This document shows positions 59,501 through 64,000 of a stretch of 64,000 bases of DNA, in pieces. The stretch covers positions 311,398,092 to 311,462,091 of the forward strand of contig OY282558.1 of assembly GCA_958295665.1 (NCBI GenBank), written 5' to 3'. Within the stretch, counting starts at the first letter, position 1. Every line of letters begins with the position of its first letter. The position numbers and the translations under genes are program-made. Below the pieces are notes generated by a model, which saw nothing but the letters and a program-made list of their open reading frames with translations, was not told the DNA's origin and ran no database searches. Source of the stretch: Tipula vernalis. Its lineage: Eukaryota; Arthropoda; Insecta; Diptera; Tipulidae.

Positions 59501-61454
59501 GCACCAACGAAAACAAAATGTGTGCGTGTTATGATTTTGTGTGATCAATAAAATTCTATAGTTGATGGTTATCAAAAGGCATTATCATATGTTTATCATA
59601 TATGCTATATATTTATTGTTATTGTGATCAAGGTTATAAATTAATGTGCTTATATAAAATAATTTGTGATGTTTTATTGTGTATAATATTTTTTTATGTG
59701 AGGTGTGACTTAGTTTTCGACAACGATCGTTTTATATTTCATATAACAATGGGTAATGTAAATCATTTTTCATGTATATGCTAATTGTGTATATTGTTAA
59801 AAATATATTAACACTCCCTAAATTAGGTGTATGCAAATGTTTAAAATTTTAATCGATTATTGTGTACACAAAAATAAGTTCCGATAAAAATTTTTTTTTG
59901 TTGATTTTTCCAAAAGTTGATTATTAATTATATTATATATAGAATACGTGACACGTAGCGGTATATTTTTTTTTTGTTTTACCTTTAGTCTTTTAGTTTA
60001 GTTTTTTTGTTTTACGTTTTAGTCTATTTCTTTTCGTCATGATATCTTTCATATTCAAATTGTATCTAAGCCCTATTGTAAAATTTGTCTCGCAACTTAT
60101 GCGATGAACAATGTGATTGGGAGACATTTTCTCAAAAACATCAACTTTTATCGCTCGTAGTTATTAGTTTTATTCATCAAAAATTGTTTTGGTGATTAAA
60201 AACCATTAATCAAACTCAATCGTAAAACTGAATTAATTAAAATCTCTTATACATTTCAAATAATTTTAGGTTAAACTAAGTTTCGTTGTTGAGCTAATTT
60301 AAATCTCTAATATCGATTAAAACCCAAACAAAACTTGATTTGAAATTGATTAAAGTTGTATACTGTATCAAATTTGACATCCTGATCATAGTATTCACCC
60401 TTCATTATATGTACCTATATTCCCGTTAAAGGGTAAAACTAATAGAAAGGAATAAAGAAATAGAAATTCTTAATTCATATTTCAGATTGATATAATTTAC
60501 CCTCCAAACAAAGTTCCATCTCGACCTTGCAAATAATTCTAAATAACAATTCTTATTCTGCATTCCACATCCCCCCTTCAAGTAAAAGTTGAAAATATAC
60601 TAAAACCTAAATCTCTCTCCAATATTTCATTTTTAATAAATATTTTCAAGAACGTATCCATTTCCTTTTTAAAATTTAATTAAATTTTCAATTTGGTCAT
60701 AATTTTAACATTATGTAAAACTTTATTAACCTTTAAGGTATACATGCCCAATTCTATATTCGTTTTAAAGTTTCGTTATTCGTAACTTTGAAAACCTTAT
60801 TTGAGAATTTCTAAAAAAAATTCTTTCGGTTAAAATTTTGATTTTTATCCAATTTATATTAAAGTTGTTAATTAATTTAAACTAATTCAAGATTTACGAG
60901 ATTTTTTTTTTGGAATATCGCGATTATTCAAGAACTTACAACACTAGAAATTTGCTTGATATTTGATGTATCGATATTTTCGTTTTTTTCTAGGATTTTA
61001 TGAGGTTTTTAAATTTGTTATTGGAAATATTATAGAATTCGATATTATTCGAGTTTAATTCTATTGCAGAGTTTCTCGAAATACAACATTTTTGAATTTA
61101 TCTAAATTTTCAGATTTAAGTATCGTTGAGTATAATTGGATTTATTCGAAATTACGTCATTCTCATATTTTCGGCAGTATTCGAGGTTTCGCGAAGGCTG
61201 ATAAAAATCCCATGTCAGATTATTCGAGATTCTTATTGATTTCTTGATGTTTTATGACTGTATGCTAGGATTTTCAGTTTATTTCTGGAATATTTAAATT
61301 TTTTTTTTTTGAAATATGCAAGGGTAAAACCCTTATTACAGATTTAGTGGTTTATGGAGATTATTGTTTTTAGGCTTTCCAAGGTTTGGTTAGTCTATCT
61401 CACACAGATACAGTTAAGATAAATTTTGAAGATGCGTTGAGTTGCACAGATGAC
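56576..61454. other. AT-rich 4.9-kb stretch, no gene recognised
   Basis: Contains a 22-bp direct repeat (AGACCTTTCAATAAAATAAAA at 56599 and 56628) and a pair of GCTTTGCAACAAACA / ACTTTACATCGCATT units near 57160-57340 related to the repeat at 50.9 kb. Long T runs and TACATACATATATA strings occur at 58.2-60.1 kb. Open frames of 60-79 codons (58063, 59602) are hydrophobic artefacts of T-richness. It could be intron or UTR of a host gene. Confidence 0.4.
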
Positions 61455-61627
61455 TGTTGGGTTGTGCAGAAAATAAAAGATTGTATATACACCAAGAATG
61501 AAACACGTTTAGTTTTATTAATGATCAAACCGGAAGTCGGTTAAACAAAAAGCTACTTTAATTTTACAATTGACAATACAAAACAAATAGTGTTGCCAGC
61601 ATATAAATTTAAGTTTTCATTCCAACA
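61455..61627 (-). repeat. Copia 3' LTR (putative, 173 bp)
   Basis: On the plus strand it starts TGTTGGGTTGTG and ends CATTCCAACA, so the LTR has the short inverted TGTTGG/CCAACA ends of copia-type elements. Minus-strand AATAAA at about 61515 could be the polyadenylation signal. It is followed on the pol side by a polypurine tract at 61628-61640 (minus strand GTTCTAGCGGGGA). ATGAC at 61450-61454 would be one target-duplication copy. The other LTR lies outside the window. Confidence 0.7.
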
Positions 61628-64000
61628 TCCCCGCTAGAACTAAATTTCAATTAAACCCATTAATTTTGAAAAATCAAAATATTTGACAGAAGGAAGCGGC
61701 TTGGTCATAATATCTGCAATCATATTATCTGTTGTTACATGCTTTAGCCTTATAGAACCGTCTTGGATAACTTTCCTAATAAAATGATGACGAACATCAA
61801 TATGCTTGGTTTTGGGATGATAATACTCATTTGATGCAAGATGAATCGCACTTTGATTATCACCTAACAACAATGTAGATGGCGATTCATTCATTATCTC
61901 TCTTTGAAATCCCCTAAGCCACATTGCTTCTTGAACTGCAAACCCGACTAATATACATATTCCGATTCTGTTGTCGACAATGCAACTGTTGCTTGTTTCC
62001 TTGAGGCCCAAGAAATTGCTCCATTTTGCGAAACAAAAATGTAACCACTTACTGATTTTCGTTCATCTAAATCATTTGCATAATCGGCATCAGTTTTACA
62101 TTAATCGTACCTTTCAAATATCTCAATACTCTTTTTGCAGCTAACCACTGCTACATACCGGGATTGTTATTGAATCGACTTAAGAAATTTACGGCATAAC
62201 ATATATCAGGCCTACTTATTTGTGCTGCGTATATAATAAACTTCCAATTAATTCTTGATACGGCACATTCATCATTTCATTTGTTCCTTTTTTTGATTTT
62301 GGACACTGTTCTTTACTAAGTTTAATATTCATATCCATTGGGGTTTTAACAGGATTACATTCCGCCATTCCAAAACGATCCAAAATTTCAGAAATATACC
62401 GTTGTTGATCTATACTTAACGTTCCAATTTCTTTATCATAATTTAGATTCAATCCTAAAAACGACTTCGCTTCTCCAAGCTCCTTCATATCGAAATGTGT
62501 TTTGAAAAAACATTTCAATTCACCAGATACATTTTTTTTATTGGAGAAAATTAAAATATCATCCACATATACTGCAATTATCAAAAATTTTCCACTTGAT
62601 TCATTATTGTAATATACACATGGATCATAATCAGATTGTTTTAAACCGAATTTCTTTAAAGTCTCACTCAACTTCATATTCCATGTTCTCGAAGATTGCT
62701 TCAAACCATATATAGATTTTTTTTTAACCGAAGTACTTTGTTTTGTGATATGTTCATTCCCTTAGGCGGGACTATAAATATCTCTTCAGATAGTTCACCC
62801 TGAAGAAAGGCCGTTACCGCATCCAATTGTTCGATGTATAGGTCAAACTTTACAGCCAATGACAGCAAATACCGTGGAGAATTGTATCTTATAACAGGAG
62901 GGTAAGTATCTTCAAAAACAACTCCTTTTCGTTCATTGCAGCCCTTAGCTACAAGTCTTGCTTTATACCGTGAGATTTTACCATCTGTATCTCGCTTCGT
63001 TTTAAAAACCCACATTGAATTCAACGTTTTTTACCACTAGGAAGAGCCACAATCTCCCATGTATCATTGACCTTTAATGAAGTAAATTATTCATCTATTG
63101 CAGCTTTCTAATTTGAATGATCATTTCTACTCATAGCTTCATCACACGTTTCTGGATCATTATAATCATCTTTAATCGCCAAATACAAAACGAAATAATT
63201 GAATTCAGGACGTTTTGAGATTCTCGTCGTTCGACGTAATCTATTTGCTTCATTAATAATAATTTCACTTTCAGGCATATAATCTAAATCAGAATCAACA
63301 ACTGTTGTTTCTAACCTTGCGTCGTCAGATACATTTTCCGATGTAGATATATTACGTTCATTAATATCATTCGTTAACTCTGGCATCACATGATCAAATT
63401 CATCAACAATCAGCATTTGATCTGAACCGTTCCCATTATGATCGGGTTTTCCAAATAAATTCCCCACTACATCTTGATCATCTGAGAATCGTTAGTGAAT
63501 TTTGTTGACCTATTTACCTCTGAATATTTTGTATCATCCAGGAATATGACATCTCTACTGATGATTATATCTTGTGATTTAGGATTATACAATCGATACG
63601 CTTTACTATTATCACAATAGCCCACCATGATACATCTAATAGATTTAACATCCCACTTTAATCGTTTAGGTTTGGGCACAAATATACCAATGCCAAACAC
63701 TCTCAAATGTGGCAAATCTCCATCACACCACCATCCTGCCGTATTAACAGCTTCAGCCCAAACACATTTCTCAAGTCCAGCATCCAAAAGAAGATACCGA
63801 GCCTTTTCGACTATGGTTCTATTTATCCGTTCCGATTTACCATTCTGTTGTGGACTATAATGTGCTGTAGTCTGATGTACTATACCGCTATCTTGAAAAT
63901 ATCATTTCATTTTTGTATTGCAAAATTCTGTACCACAATCGGTTCTAAACACCTTAACCTTCTTGTCAGTTTGATTTTGAACCATTTTTTTAAATATTAA
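61628..64000 (-). pseudogene. Ty1/copia pol: integrase, RT, RNase H (truncated by window edge)
   Basis: Minus strand, reading from 64000 down. Integrase: VFRTDCGTEF (about 63935-63965), HYSPQQNGKSERINRT (63815-63865), LEKCVWAEAVNTA, then CIMVGYCDNSKAYRLYNP and SRDVIFLDD. Linker (63108-63467, Asn/Glu/Ser-rich). RT: EIVALPSGKK, MWVFKTKRDTDGKISRYKARL, FDLYIEQLDAVTAFLQGEL, then SSRTWNMKLSETLK, and YVDDILIFSN (catalytic YVDD at 62560-62571). RNase H: LLLGDNQSAIHLASN, HPKTKHIDVRHHFIR, ADIMTKPLP, ending at a stop near 61640. It is young: long frames with only single frameshifts, for example a run of nine A at about 62718-62726, near 63020 and 62050, plus stops near 63085 and 63475. Gag and protease are outside the window. 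Confidence 0.93.

Noticed and set aside
63627..64000. Plus-strand frames of 77 and 97 codons
   Set aside because: Antisense of the copia integrase, which is unambiguous on the minus strand.

Overview
The window looks like gene-poor, AT-rich nuclear DNA from an insect. A higher (brachyceran) fly is the best guess. The guess rests on base composition, runs of TATGTATGTA-type sequence, short introns with CTAAT-like branch sites, and the mix of repeats (mariner, Tc1, BEL/Pao, Jockey-like LINEs, copia, Ty3/gypsy, Penelope, Helitron). I found no confident host protein gene, no tRNA or rRNA, and nothing bacterial. Almost everything that codes is a broken mobile element. All family names rest on motifs read by eye; no search was run.

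Left part (1-10 kb). A decayed Helitron on the minus strand (Rep zinc finger, helicase with damaged Walker A) enters from the left edge. Its probable 5' end is near 2867, and it appears to contain a 650-bp minisatellite. A minus-strand Ty3/gypsy pol relic follows (3.1-4.8 kb). From 5.5 to 8.4 kb there is no recognised transposon, but there is a candidate two-exon small gene (5550-5938), a signal-peptide-like ORF (6573) and a possible transcription start (about 7090). A Tc1-like element with doubled inverted repeats occupies 8413-10005.

Middle (12.8-30.4 kb). A foldback-like element spans about 13.7-17.2 kb: long inverted repeats enclose a hAT-like transposase on the minus strand, and the left arm is duplicated in tandem, each copy carrying a large perfect-looking hairpin. 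Next come a split, internally deleted transposase-like gene with recognisable introns (19.6-21.7 kb, minus) and possibly a decayed THAP finger upstream. Then follow a nearly full-length but broken hAT transposase with BED finger (22.4-24.1 kb, minus), a 5'-truncated Jockey-type LINE tail (24.3-25.1 kb), a Penelope-like element with GIY-YIG endonuclease (28.2-29.1 kb), and a deleted mariner (29.8-30.4 kb, minus).

Right part (31-64 kb). This holds two foldback MITE-like hairpins (31.1 and 33.7 kb), a BEL/Pao pol relic (34.6-37.3 kb, minus), and several LINE reverse-transcriptase relics (41.6-46.4 kb, plus). One of these LINEs is interrupted by a BEL/Pao gag fragment. That fragment adjoins a pair of inverted MITE copies flanked by a 13-bp direct repeat. 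A second gypsy relic (47.3-50.2 kb, plus) follows. A 9-bp-period satellite lies on both sides (51.9-52.3 and 56.2-56.6 kb) of a nearly complete, dead Jockey-like LINE (52.6-55.7 kb). The window ends in a copia element on the minus strand (61.5-64 kb), whose 3' LTR and polypurine tract can be placed. The stretches 25.1-28.2, 37.3-41.4 and 56.6-61.5 kb are AT-rich with no recognisable genes and could be introns or untranslated regions of a large host gene.

No set of genes here works together as a pathway. The organisation is nested transposon insertion, and the most unusual items are the foldback element with a captured or native transposase, the inverted MITE composite, the LINE-split satellite and the small candidate secreted gene.
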